This document shows, in pieces, positions 24,111-29,663 of a stretch of 33,651 bases of DNA (positions are counted from its first letter, which is position 1; every line of letters begins with the position of its first letter). The notes below the pieces were generated by a model, which saw only the letters and a program-made list of their open reading frames with translations, searched no databases and was not told the DNA's origin. The translations under genes were made by a program, and so were the position numbers. Origin of the DNA: a virus; the IMG/VR virus record IMGVR_UViG_3300010388_000103, positions 1-33,651 of that record. The stretch is one strand, 5' to 3'.

Positions 24111-24719
24111 TTAAAACCTCGCGTTTAGGTCAGCAATTTCCCGCTCCACCTCGACCAGAAAATCTGCAACTTTAGCTTCCAATTCTAGAATTGCTGCGTC
24201 GTCTCGCTCAACCCGCTTTATGAAAAGCTGGAGGTTATCCGGAAGCCGTGGGTCGAAGGAAACAAAGTCGCACCACTGGCGGTCAACGCAACGCATCTGC
24301 CAGAGCATCTGGTTCATGTATTTGGTAGGAACCTTCTGCGACTTGAGCGTCTCAATGTGCGTCGTGGTGTTGGGACACTTTATCTCTATAAGGCCATCGT
24401 CATCGACAAGGCCATCAGGGCTTGCGTGAGTGTGCTTGAGCGTAGGATGCAGGGCGATGCCCATTTCCTCCACAAACGTCCCTGTGGCCGCCTCATAGGC
24501 TTTTCTGGCGTTATCCTCCTGCTCCTGTCCCCACAACATAGCAGCGTTCTGGAAACCCTCTGAGGGAATACCTGTGAGACGTTCTGCGATGATCTTGTTC
24601 TTCAGGTTCTCACGCGATGTGCCCCAGCCGGTTTTGGTGGTGGCAAGGGCTTCGTTAAGCTGGCTTGCGCCAAGCGACCCGCATCGGGCAGCAAACCATT
24701 CACTAGACCGTTGTTCCAT
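24111..24719 (-). CDS. YqaJ-like viral exonuclease (lambda Exo superfamily)
   Basis: The ATG at 24719 (MEQRSSEWFAARCGSLGAS) follows a GGAG at eight bases. The ATG at 24737 would overlap the preceding gene further. The 202-residue product shows the YqaJ/lambda exonuclease PD-(D/E)xK motifs: WGQEQED with E66, ASPDGLVD with D102, and LIEIKCP with E112 and K114. It is a 5'-3' exonuclease that resects double-strand ends to leave 3' single strands, on which the Erf annealing protein encoded in the same operon acts. Start RSSEWFAARCG is typical of this family. Confidence 0.92.
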   Translation of the reverse strand: MEQRSSEWFAARCGSLGASQLNEALATTKTGWGTSRENLKNKIIAERLTGIPSEGFQNAAMLWGQEQEDNARKAYEAATGTFVEEMGIALHPTLKHTHASPDGLVDDDGLIEIKCPNTTTHIETLKSQKVPTKYMNQMLWQMRCVDRQWCDFVSFDPRLPDNLQLFIKRVERDDAAILELEAKVADFLVEVEREIADLNARF

Positions 24720-25128
24720 TTTTTCGTCTCCATTCATTTGCTATTTTAAGTTCGTTTAAATCATCAGGCAGGTAGGCAATTCCAAATCGCTCCATCTCCC
24801 GGCAAGCCATATCGACATCCCTTGCAGCGGCCTCCCATTCAGCTAAGGCTTTGACCTGCTGATACGATGCGGCACTTGAGTATTTTGGAAAGTAGCCTTT
24901 AGGCTTAGACCCATGTTTTCGGCAATTGACCCAAGAATTAGCAACATCAAAACCTCCGCCGCCCCTAGCGGGATGTGAAATTTTACGGATGGCTTGGTAT
25001 GTCAACTGGTTTACCCTAACTGCAGTAACCCCCAAATCTTCGCCCATTTCCGCATATGTCGCCCCTAGTCGGCGCATTGAAACAACGCGGAGTTCGCGCT
25101 CCTTCAAGTTCCCAAGAATGTCGGTCAT
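24703..25128 (-). CDS. Sigma-70 region 4-like HTH protein
   Basis: The 141-residue product has an N-terminal segment NLKERELRVVSMRRLGATYA followed by EMGEDLGVTAVRVNQLTYQA (about 7-50), which matches a region-4/phage-antirepressor-type HTH that recognises promoter DNA. The rest (about 55-141) is unassigned: a Gly-rich linker, then a charged helical region. No sigma region 2 is present. It overlaps the Erf stop by four bases (ATGA). It may regulate the early operon or act on host RNA polymerase; this is inference. Confidence 0.65.
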   Translation of the reverse strand: MTDILGNLKERELRVVSMRRLGATYAEMGEDLGVTAVRVNQLTYQAIRKISHPARGGGGFDVANSWVNCRKHGSKPKGYFPKYSSAASYQQVKALAEWEAAARDVDMACREMERFGIAYLPDDLNELKIANEWRRKNGTTV

Positions 25129-25679
25129 CCCTTCTTCTTCTCAAGTACGCCAGTGACGTATGCGTATTGATCCTGCGTCATCTCTTTCAGGCTGTTGACC
25201 TTTAGCTTCTTGCAGATGGCGACCACATCGCTCTGGGTGGCGTCCACCAAGTCTTGGACCTTCTCAAGCTGCTCAGTGCTGATCGGCTGCGGTGATGCCG
25301 CCTCAATAGGCTTGGATGCGTCGATTGCGTCATGTTCCACAATTTCAAGGGCTACCATATAGAGATAACGGCGCTGGTACGTCTCAACCGCGCCAAGGTT
25401 CTGGATCGGGTGCGTTCCCTTGAGGTTGGCATCTGCCATCGGGCTGTAGAATGAAATCCGCTCGCCGGTTTCGACATCAACAACTTCAAGCGAGGCATTC
25501 TCAGGTGAGAATGAAACAATCGGGCAAAGGCCATAGGTCTCAAACACCTTGAGAGCTGGGATCAGGAAGTCGCCCAGTTCGAAGTAGCTGTAGCCTGCGA
25601 ATGAGTTTTTGCCGGACTTTTTGAGCGGCATGGCATGGAAGGCTGCGCGGGCAGCGTTGAGTTTAGCGTATACGGTCAT
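25125..25679 (-). CDS. erf: ERF-family single-strand annealing protein
   Basis: The 184-residue product has the ERF-family N-terminus (KLNAARAAFHAMPLKKSGKN, SFAGYSYFELGDFLIPAL) and the motif NLGAVETYQRRYLYMVALEI at about 93-112, then EHDAIDA. ERF proteins bind single-stranded DNA and anneal complementary strands, as in P22 Erf, to circularise or recombine phage DNA. The C-terminal part (about 130-184) is a flexible and helical segment. The start shares a base with the preceding stop (TGATG). It works with the YqaJ exonuclease and SSB of the same operon. Confidence 0.9.
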   Translation of the reverse strand: MTVYAKLNAARAAFHAMPLKKSGKNSFAGYSYFELGDFLIPALKVFETYGLCPIVSFSPENASLEVVDVETGERISFYSPMADANLKGTHPIQNLGAVETYQRRYLYMVALEIVEHDAIDASKPIEAASPQPISTEQLEKVQDLVDATQSDVVAICKKLKVNSLKEMTQDQYAYVTGVLEKKKG

Positions 25680-25858
25680 CAGTTTAATTCCCCTGCTGTT
25701 TTCAATCGGTCGCGCAAATCGTTAGCCACCTCTGGATAGCGGTCTGCGAAGGTTGCCATCAATGAGACGAGATAGCCCAGCTTGAATGAGCATCTGTCGC
25801 CATATGGGGTAGACACTTGGGCGTCCAAAATGTCGATGATTGTTTGGTAGTTGTCCAT
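25679..25858 (-). CDS. Small phage protein of unknown function
   Basis: The ATG at 25858 shares its first base with the preceding TAA (TAATG); an in-frame ATG at 25870 is less likely. The 59-residue product (MDNYQTIIDILDAQVS..., FKLGYLVSLMATFADRYPEV) appears helical and acidic at first, with no membrane segment clear enough to call. Position before erf, in the same operon, suggests an accessory role. Not recognised. Confidence 0.6.
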   Translation of the reverse strand: MDNYQTIIDILDAQVSTPYGDRCSFKLGYLVSLMATFADRYPEVANDLRDRLKTAGELN

Positions 25859-26025
25859 TAGAAGTTCCAAGGCTGTGCGTTGAGGGTCTGGGCGAGCTTA
25901 CGCGCTTCGCGCTTTCCGTTAACCGAATAGCCTTGCAGGTATTCGCGACGGCCATTCTCGATCTTGGTGATCCAGAGCATCGGAGCGATGCGGGCGGTGC
26001 CGTTGGTGTATTCTGCTGCAATCAT
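25858..26025 (-). CDS. Small phage protein, first gene of the leftward operon
   Basis: This 55-residue ORF starts at 26025 with an AAGGGA ribosome-binding site and overlaps the next start (TAATG). The product runs MIAAEYTNGTARIAPMLWIT, then KIENGRREYLQGYSVNGKRE and a short end. It is rich in Arg and Tyr and looks like a short beta-type domain. No family is recognised. The first gene of a leftward transcript is often a small early product, and the overlap makes it credible despite its size. Confidence 0.65.
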   Translation of the reverse strand: MIAAEYTNGTARIAPMLWITKIENGRREYLQGYSVNGKREARKLAQTLNAQPWNF

Positions 26026-26075
26026 TTCTAAGTTCCCTTCGTTGCTAACACGGCCAACATACAGCCGCCGACGGA

Positions 26076-26100
26076 CAATGCAATAGGAAAAATTGCGTTG
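26076..26100. promoter_or_regulatory. Inverted repeat, candidate operator in divergent control region
   Basis: CAATGCAAT (26076-26084) and ATTGCGTTG (26092-26100) form an inverted repeat with eight of nine positions paired and a 7-bp spacer. The right arm overlaps the -35 box of the rightward promoter candidate (26098-26103). This suits a dimeric repressor; the HTH protein encoded at 26151 is the obvious candidate. GACAAT also recurs at 26074 and 26100. Confidence 0.55.
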
Positions 26101-26127
26101 ACAATATAATTTTTTAGATCGTATGAG
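26098..26127 (+). promoter_or_regulatory. Rightward early promoter candidate
   Basis: TTGACA (26098-26103) is a perfect -35 box. An 18-bp AT-rich spacer leads to TATGAG (26122-26127), which matches four of six -10 positions. It would start transcription about 20 bp before the GTG of the HTH gene at 26151. No equally good leftward promoter was found by eye in the 110-bp gap, although some weaker elements exist. Confidence 0.6.
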
Positions 26128-26150
26128 GGGCTTCCAACAAGGAGAATGAA

Positions 26151-26360
26151 GTGCATATCAAGGTAAGGGAACTACTCGCTAAGGCCGCATTCCACGGCAT
26201 CACACGATCGGCTATCGCCGCGCAGGCAAAGTTGGCTCCGACGATTTTCACCAACTGGAAAAAGGTGACACCCCGGCTGGACACTCTTGACCGGGCGACC
26301 AAAGCTCTCGATGATTTGATTACACTGAAGGAGCTTACAGGTGAAAAAGTGGAAAGCTAA
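26151..26360 (+). CDS. Small HTH regulator (Cro-like)
   Basis: A GTG start with an AAGGAG ribosome-binding site gives 69 residues. A helix-turn-helix is visible: LLAKAAFHGITRSAIAAQAK, then LAPTIFTNWKKVTPRLDTLD (about 8-47). It is the first gene of the rightward operon, next to the inverted repeat overlapping its promoter, so autoregulation is likely. Short length and lack of a second domain fit a Cro-type repressor rather than a CI protein. It overlaps the DUF1064 gene by 20 bases. Confidence 0.75.
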   Translation: MHIKVRELLAKAAFHGITRSAIAAQAKLAPTIFTNWKKVTPRLDTLDRATKALDDLITLKELTGEKVES

Positions 26361-26718
26361 GAAGGCGTATTGCACCACCGGCCACAAGCACGACAGCATC
26401 TCGGAAGCCAAACGGTGTGATGAACTGCACGTTATGCTGGCCGCTGGTGAGATTGATGACCTGCTCGTGTTTCCGCAATTTTGGTTTGTTATCAATGGGA
26501 TACAGGTCAAGCACGATAACGGCAGGCGTCTAGGGATAACGCTTGACTTTGGGTATACAATGCCGGATGGCACCGAAGTCTGCGAAGACGTTAAGCCAGT
26601 CTCAAAGATCGCAATATCTAGAGATTGGCCTATTCGTAAGGCGATATTTAAATCGCTATATCCGGGAATAACACTACGTGAAACACAGCCATCCAACAGT
26701 AGAAAGTCTGATAAGTAG
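26341..26718 (+). CDS. DUF1064-like endonuclease
   Basis: The GTG at 26341 lies within the end of the HTH gene. The 125-residue product shows the DUF1064 arrangement: SISEAKRCDELHVMLAAGEI (about 18-37), VFPQFWFV, a LDFGYTMPDGTEVCEDVKP block (about 68-86) with D, E and K spaced as in PD-(D/E)xK nucleases, and FKSLYPGITLRE near the end. It may resolve recombination intermediates or trim ends, but no activity is proven for this family. The HNH gene begins in its 3' end, so its last residues may have changed. Confidence 0.82.
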   Translation: MKKWKAKKAYCTTGHKHDSISEAKRCDELHVMLAAGEIDDLLVFPQFWFVINGIQVKHDNGRRLGITLDFGYTMPDGTEVCEDVKPVSKIAISRDWPIRKAIFKSLYPGITLRETQPSNSRKSDK

Positions 26719-27187
26719 AACGACTAAAGTCGGCGAATGTTTTGAGTGGAATGGCAAAAGAACCCGCAGTGGTTACGGAAGGATAATGATAAACCGAAAA
26801 GAAACATATACCCATCGTGCTATGATTGTAGCTAAAACTGGGAATGAAATTCCAGATAAAATGTGCGTTATGCACTCTTGCGATAACCCGCCTTGCGTAA
26901 ATCCAGATCACTTGAGAATTGGAACATATAAAGAAAATTCACAAGATATGATAAAAAAAGGGCGTGGATATAGACCTGATCCTAAATTGTGGTCCGGGAC
27001 AAATAATCCAAAAGCCGTTTTGTCTAATGATGATAAATTAAAAATGATTGAACTTATGAAAAATGGAATGTCAGCCACTGAGGCCTCTGAAATTTTTCCG
27101 GTAAGCGTTGTTAGGTGCTGTCAAATTCGCAAAGAGGCGGGCATTGTACAACAAAGAAAAAAGAGATGGTTTCGAAAGCCATTATAA
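26678..27187 (+). CDS. HNH homing endonuclease, second copy
   Basis: The GTG at 26678 lies in the end of the DUF1064 gene. The 169-residue product has the HNH_3 core: CFEWNGKRTRSGYGRIMI, THRAMIVAKTGNEIPDK, then VMHSCDNPPCVNPDHLRIGT (about 65-84), in which MHSCDNPPCVNPDHL is the catalytic block. A helical stretch resembling HTH (KLKMIELMKNGMSATEASEI, about 120-139) follows. It is clearly AT-rich in comparison with both neighbours, a mark of mobile nucleases. It sits within the early operon where its target is likely an adjacent conserved gene. Confidence 0.88.
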   Translation: MKHSHPTVESLISRTTKVGECFEWNGKRTRSGYGRIMINRKETYTHRAMIVAKTGNEIPDKMCVMHSCDNPPCVNPDHLRIGTYKENSQDMIKKGRGYRPDPKLWSGTNNPKAVLSNDDKLKMIELMKNGMSATEASEIFPVSVVRCCQIRKEAGIVQQRKKRWFRKPL

Positions 27188-27193
27188 AAATAA

Positions 27194-27230
27194 GGCCCCG
27201 GAGCGGAAGGGAGTACGCTGCAACGGGGCC
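27194..27230 (+). ncRNA. GC-rich structured element (hairpin) after HNH gene
   Basis: GGCCCCG (27194-27200) pairs with CGGGGCC (27224-27230), a perfect 7-bp stem. Inside it AGCG (27202-27205) pairs with CGCT (27216-27219), leaving a 10-base loop and a GCAA bulge on the right. It follows the HNH stop in a 93-bp gap. No T run follows, so it may be a regulatory RNA structure or 3'-end rather than an intrinsic terminator. Confidence 0.5.
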
Positions 27231-27280
27231 ACGCCAAAACTGACGCAGGCAAATAATATAGAAAGAAGGGACAAAACACA

Positions 27281-27640
27281 ATGATTAGAATTACCACCAA
27301 CCGCCAGCGCGCAACACCGCTTCCACGGCCACCACGGCGCGCAATGCTGATGGCCCCAGTCGCTGTTAAGGTGCCGGTCTACACCAGCTTCAAAATGGAC
27401 GACATAAAGCGCGCAGTCACGCAGAAGCACGGTGTGTCAATCGAGGACATTTTCAGCCGGTCGCGGGTGAAGCAGTTGGTTGCAGCACGTCGGGAGTTTA
27501 TCCAAAGGCTGCACCACGAAATGCGCTGGAACGCAGACAGGATCGCGGCTCACCTGCAAATTGATCGCTCGACAGTCAATCATCACTTGGGCCTGCGGCG
27601 GACATCCAGCGTCAAATATGGCGCTTTGAACGACGATTGA
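27281..27640 (+). CDS. DnaA domain IV-like DNA-binding protein
   Basis: The 119-residue product has a Pro/Arg-rich N-terminus (about 1-35), then a domain matching the C-terminal DNA-binding domain of DnaA: KMDDIKRAVTQKHGVSIEDI, SRSRVKQLVAARREFIQRL, and ADRIAAHLQIDRSTVNHHL (about 38-105). There is no AAA+ ATPase region, so it cannot by itself open an origin. It may mark the phage origin, titrate host DnaA boxes, or regulate early transcription. It lies just before the replication initiator gene, which supports a replication link. Confidence 0.82.
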   Translation: MIRITTNRQRATPLPRPPRRAMLMAPVAVKVPVYTSFKMDDIKRAVTQKHGVSIEDIFSRSRVKQLVAARREFIQRLHHEMRWNADRIAAHLQIDRSTVNHHLGLRRTSSVKYGALNDD

Positions 27641-27654
27641 ATTGTGTTATGAAA

Positions 27655-27691
27655 GGCGGGCGAGGATGGAGTTGACGCTCCCTTCCCCGCC
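27655..27691 (+). terminator. GC-rich hairpin between DnaA-IV gene and initiator gene
   Basis: GGCGGG (27655-27660) pairs with CCCGCC (27686-27691), continuing after one mismatch as a further imperfect stem (GAGG with CCTT, one wobble). No T run follows. It may attenuate transcription or shape the leader of the replication gene. Confidence 0.45.
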
Positions 27692-27712
27692 CTACACAGC
27701 CACGAGAGGAAA

Positions 27713-27790
27713 ATGGCTATGATAATTTTGTTACCTATCCCCGCACGTTTGGCTCCGCAAGTTATTGGAGGCCAATATGCACAGTTTTGA
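27713..27790 (+). CDS. Possible 25-residue leader peptide overlapping the initiator start
   Basis: An ATG with a good GAGAGGAAA ribosome-binding site opens a 25-residue hydrophobic peptide (MAMIILLPIPARLAPQVIGG at its start) that ends 14 bases inside the initiator gene in another frame. Overlap of this kind often serves translational coupling or control. It could also be chance, as it is very short. Confidence 0.35.
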   Translation: MAMIILLPIPARLAPQVIGGQYAQF

Positions 27791-28445
27791 TCCAGACATT
27801 GCAAAATTGGTTGGCGTGAACGCTGCCGTGATCCATCAGAACATCATCTGGTGGACGCAGAAGAATGCCGCAAACGGCAGGCATTGTTACGACGGGCGCT
27901 ATTGGACCTACAACAGCATCGCAGCCTTCGACGAGCTATTCCCTTATCTGACAAGGGCGCAGATCAGATCGGCTTTGCTTAAGCTGGAAGAGGCTGGCCT
28001 GATTGTGTGTGGAAACTACAACAAATCGGCATACGACAGGACCAAATGGTATTCGCCAAATGAGCAACTCCATTTGTCAAATTTAGCAAATGGATTTGAG
28101 CGGGATGACCAACCAATACCAGATGATAAACCAGTTGGTAAACCAGATAAGGATATGTCATCTGACGATGACCTCTCTGTCCACGATGTCGTTGACGCTT
28201 GGAATGATCTGGCTGCTGACCGTGGCCTTCCGAAAGTCTCCAAGGTAACGGAAGCACGTAGACGACAGGTGCAAGCCCGGATTAAGGAATATCCAGACGC
28301 AGGCGACTGGTCAAAGGCGCTGTCAGCCATCGACAAATCGAAATTCCTGTGCGGAGACAACGACAGAGGCTGGAGAGCAAACTTCGACTTCCTGCTACAG
28401 CCCAGCACATTCATCAAACTTTTAGAGGGAACCTATGACCGATAA
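27777..28445 (+). CDS. Replication initiator (lambda O-like)
   Basis: I choose ATG 27777, preceded by GGAGG at six bases. The 222-residue product has an N-terminal winged helix (about 5-80: VIHQNIIWWTQKNAANGRHC, YNSIAAFDELFPYLTRAQIR, LLKLEEAGLIVCGNYNKSAY), a hydrophilic linker with repeated KP/DK units (about 105-135) and a C-terminal domain ending GWRANFDFLLQPSTFIKLLE, typical of phage replication organiser proteins. Such proteins bind repeats in their own gene and recruit host helicase. Repeat clusters lie at 28042-28146 within the linker region. No phage helicase or polymerase is encoded, matching dependence on host enzymes. Confidence 0.82.
   Translation: MHSFDPDIAKLVGVNAAVIHQNIIWWTQKNAANGRHCYDGRYWTYNSIAAFDELFPYLTRAQIRSALLKLEEAGLIVCGNYNKSAYDRTKWYSPNEQLHLSNLANGFERDDQPIPDDKPVGKPDKDMSSDDDLSVHDVVDAWNDLAADRGLPKVSKVTEARRRQVQARIKEYPDAGDWSKALSAIDKSKFLCGDNDRGWRANFDFLLQPSTFIKLLEGTYDR
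28042..28094. repeat. Four CAAATGG-type repeats, candidate origin element
   Basis: Within the initiator gene, CCAAATGG (28042), CCAAATGA (28056), TCCATTTG (28069, opposite orientation) and CAAATGGA (28087) occur in 53 bp. The last two make a perfect 8-bp inverted repeat around an AAATTT centre. Iterated binding sites within an O-type gene are the classical phage origin arrangement. Confidence 0.6.
28115..28146. repeat. Three 12-bp-spaced ACCAG repeats, candidate iterons
   Basis: AATACCAG (28115), TAAACCAG (28127) and TAAACCAG (28139) occur at exact 12-bp spacing in the linker-coding part of the initiator gene. The spacing equals four codons, so they also produce a repeating Lys-Pro pattern; protein-level repetition is an alternative explanation. 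Confidence 0.55.
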
Positions 28446-28599
28446 GAAAATCATCCGCTCCACAGCCGGGAGCATATCGACAAGCTCGACGCACTTTGAC
28501 GACTATGTGAACTGGATCAACGAAAACATGAAAAGCACGAAGGCTGTCATCAGGCAGGATGAGAACGGACGCCGCTACTTTGATTTGGTGACGAAGTGA
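28435..28599 (+). CDS. Small phage protein of unknown function
   Basis: A 54-residue product (MTDKKIIRSTAGSISTSSTH, FDDYVNWINENMKSTKAVIR, then DENGRRYFDLVTK) overlaps the initiator stop by 11 bases, with an AGAGGGA ribosome-binding site. It is a mixed polar peptide with no membrane segment or recognised domain. Its stop shares a base with the next start (TGATG). Confidence 0.55.
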   Translation: MTDKKIIRSTAGSISTSSTHFDDYVNWINENMKSTKAVIRQDENGRRYFDLVTK

Positions 28600-28757
28600 T
28601 GCCCAGAGGGACACCACTGCGGGCGAACCATAACGACGCCATTCACAAAGACCTTGCATGGCTGGAGATGCAGAAGGTGGCAATCGCCGTCAAGCACGGT
28701 GTCACGCTGGGAACGCTCGACAAGATTGACAAGCTGCGAAAGAAAAATGCCGTATAA
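28599..28757 (+). CDS. Small helical phage protein of unknown function
   Basis: A 52-residue product (MPRGTPLRANHNDAIHKDLA, WLEMQKVAIAVKHGVTLGTL, ending KIDKLRKKNAV) starts at the ATG sharing a base with the preceding stop. The KHGVTLGTLDKIDKLRK segment looks like a short helix-turn-helix. Function unknown. It overlaps the next ORF by 11 bases. Confidence 0.5.
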   Translation: MPRGTPLRANHNDAIHKDLAWLEMQKVAIAVKHGVTLGTLDKIDKLRKKNAV

Positions 28758-28920
28758 CATTGGGCGGAAGCCACCCCATGAATTTATCGACATCAAGTTC
28801 CGCAATGGGCAGGTGCGCCGGAACGTCAAGACAGAAAACTGGCGCTTCCGGCCTTGGCCTTTTGAAAGCGATTGGGACGTGGAGTTTTGGCAAAAATCAA
28901 CGGAAGGTGAAAAAAAATAG
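28747..28920 (+). CDS. Small beta-type phage protein of unknown function
   Basis: A 57-residue product starts at 28747. FIDIKFRNGQVRRNVKTENW followed by RFRPWPFESDWDVEFWQKS (about 13-51) is a beta-strand pattern found in small phage early proteins with a conserved Trp-rich end. The ATG lies in the end of the preceding gene. No motif permits a function call. Confidence 0.6.
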   Translation: MPYNIGRKPPHEFIDIKFRNGQVRRNVKTENWRFRPWPFESDWDVEFWQKSTEGEKK

Positions 28921-28930
28921 CATTTGGGTA

Positions 28931-28958
28931 TTGACCAGTGTGATTTTGGCCGTAAGAT
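28931..28958 (+). promoter_or_regulatory. Promoter candidate before the tiny-ORF cluster
   Basis: TTGACC (28931-28936) and TAAGAT (28953-28958) are separated by 16 bp. They match the -35 and -10 consensus at five and four of six positions. It lies in the 69-bp gap before the gene at 28990, one of the few non-coding gaps in the early operon. Confidence 0.5.
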
Positions 28959-28989
28959 GGGCTGCATAGAAACGAAGGGAGTTTAGAAA

Positions 28990-29211
28990 ATGTCACGCAT
29001 ATACGGAGACCCCGGCGACATCAGAGTTGCCAAGCCAGACAGCATCGACGTTGCAATGCGTCGGGGCAATGGGGCTGGGCAGTATGGTGGAGAAAGCCCT
29101 TATGAGGTTGGCACACCGGAGCATGAGACGTTCGAGCGTTACAAAGCAAAGATGCAGGAATACCAAGCGGCTAAGGCTGCCAATGGCGGCAACATCCCGG
29201 AGGGCTGGTGA
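28990..29211 (+). CDS. Phage early protein of unknown function
   Basis: The 73-residue product (MSRIYGDPGDIRVAKPDSID, then YGGESPYEVGTPEHETFERY and KAKMQEYQAAKAANGG) is polar and has a helical C-terminal half. A GAAGGGAG ribosome-binding site precedes it. No domain recognised. It is the first gene after the promoter candidate at 28931. Confidence 0.6.
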   Translation: MSRIYGDPGDIRVAKPDSIDVAMRRGNGAGQYGGESPYEVGTPEHETFERYKAKMQEYQAAKAANGGNIPEGW

Positions 29212-29225
29212 TGGGAGAGTATCAA

Positions 29226-29318
29226 ATGACACGCAGCGAAATGATCTGGACGATGGCAGCCACATTTATGATGGGCTTTGTCTGCACGGTAGCTTTGGTA
29301 AAGGAGCTTAGCCTGTGA
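29226..29318 (+). CDS. Single-TM peptide
   Basis: The ATG at 29226 follows GGGAG; an in-frame ATG at 29211 sharing a base with the preceding stop is possible. The 30-residue product is one hydrophobic helix (MIWTMAATFMMGFVCTVALV) with short polar ends. It may act at the host membrane; role unknown. Confidence 0.5.
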   Translation: MTRSEMIWTMAATFMMGFVCTVALVKELSL

Positions 29319-29440
29319 TTAGCTATAGAGACTTTCTGGCGCTCAAGGGCATCAAGCCAATCGTGATCGAGCGGACCGTCAAGCAGAAGGGCGATAAAGT
29401 CATCGTCTCAAGCTACAAGCCAGCGGAGATTGCCCGATGA
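29315..29440 (+). CDS. Small basic phage protein
   Basis: A GTG start overlapping the preceding stop, with AAAGGAG upstream, gives 41 residues: MISYRDFLALKGIKPIVIER, then TVKQKGDKVIVSSYKPAEIAR. It is basic and beta-like. Overlap with both neighbours (GTGA and ATGA) supports a translated gene. Not recognised. Confidence 0.5.
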   Translation: MISYRDFLALKGIKPIVIERTVKQKGDKVIVSSYKPAEIAR

Positions 29441-29652
29441 ACGGCTTCATGACGCGCTTGCCTGCCCGCATTCAGTCGAGCAAGCTGCCCAGCAAAGAGA
29501 GCGATGCTCAGTATTTTGCAAAGCTGGTGGAAGGCTCAAGGGAACTGGCAAAGGCCATTCTCAAAACCAAAAAGCTACATGGCCCGATGACCAAGGAAGA
29601 GCAGATCGAACTGGTCGCATGGGCCTATGACGTGAAGATCACGGTTGTATGA
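29437..29652 (+). CDS. Small phage protein of unknown function
   Basis: The 71-residue product (MNGFMTRLPARIQSSKLPSK, ESDAQYFAKLVEGSRELAKA, then KLHGPMTKEEQIELVAWAYD) starts at an ATGA overlap. It is soluble and helical; no motif recognised. It lies in the coupled run of small early genes. Confidence 0.55.
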   Translation: MNGFMTRLPARIQSSKLPSKESDAQYFAKLVEGSRELAKAILKTKKLHGPMTKEEQIELVAWAYDVKITVV

Positions 29653-29663
29653 AAGGGAGAGAG

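Noticed and set aside
26026-26150. A leftward promoter in the divergent gap
   Set aside because: Only weak -35/-10 pairs were seen (for example TTGCAT with TATGTT at 16 bp). One must exist, but I cannot place it with confidence.
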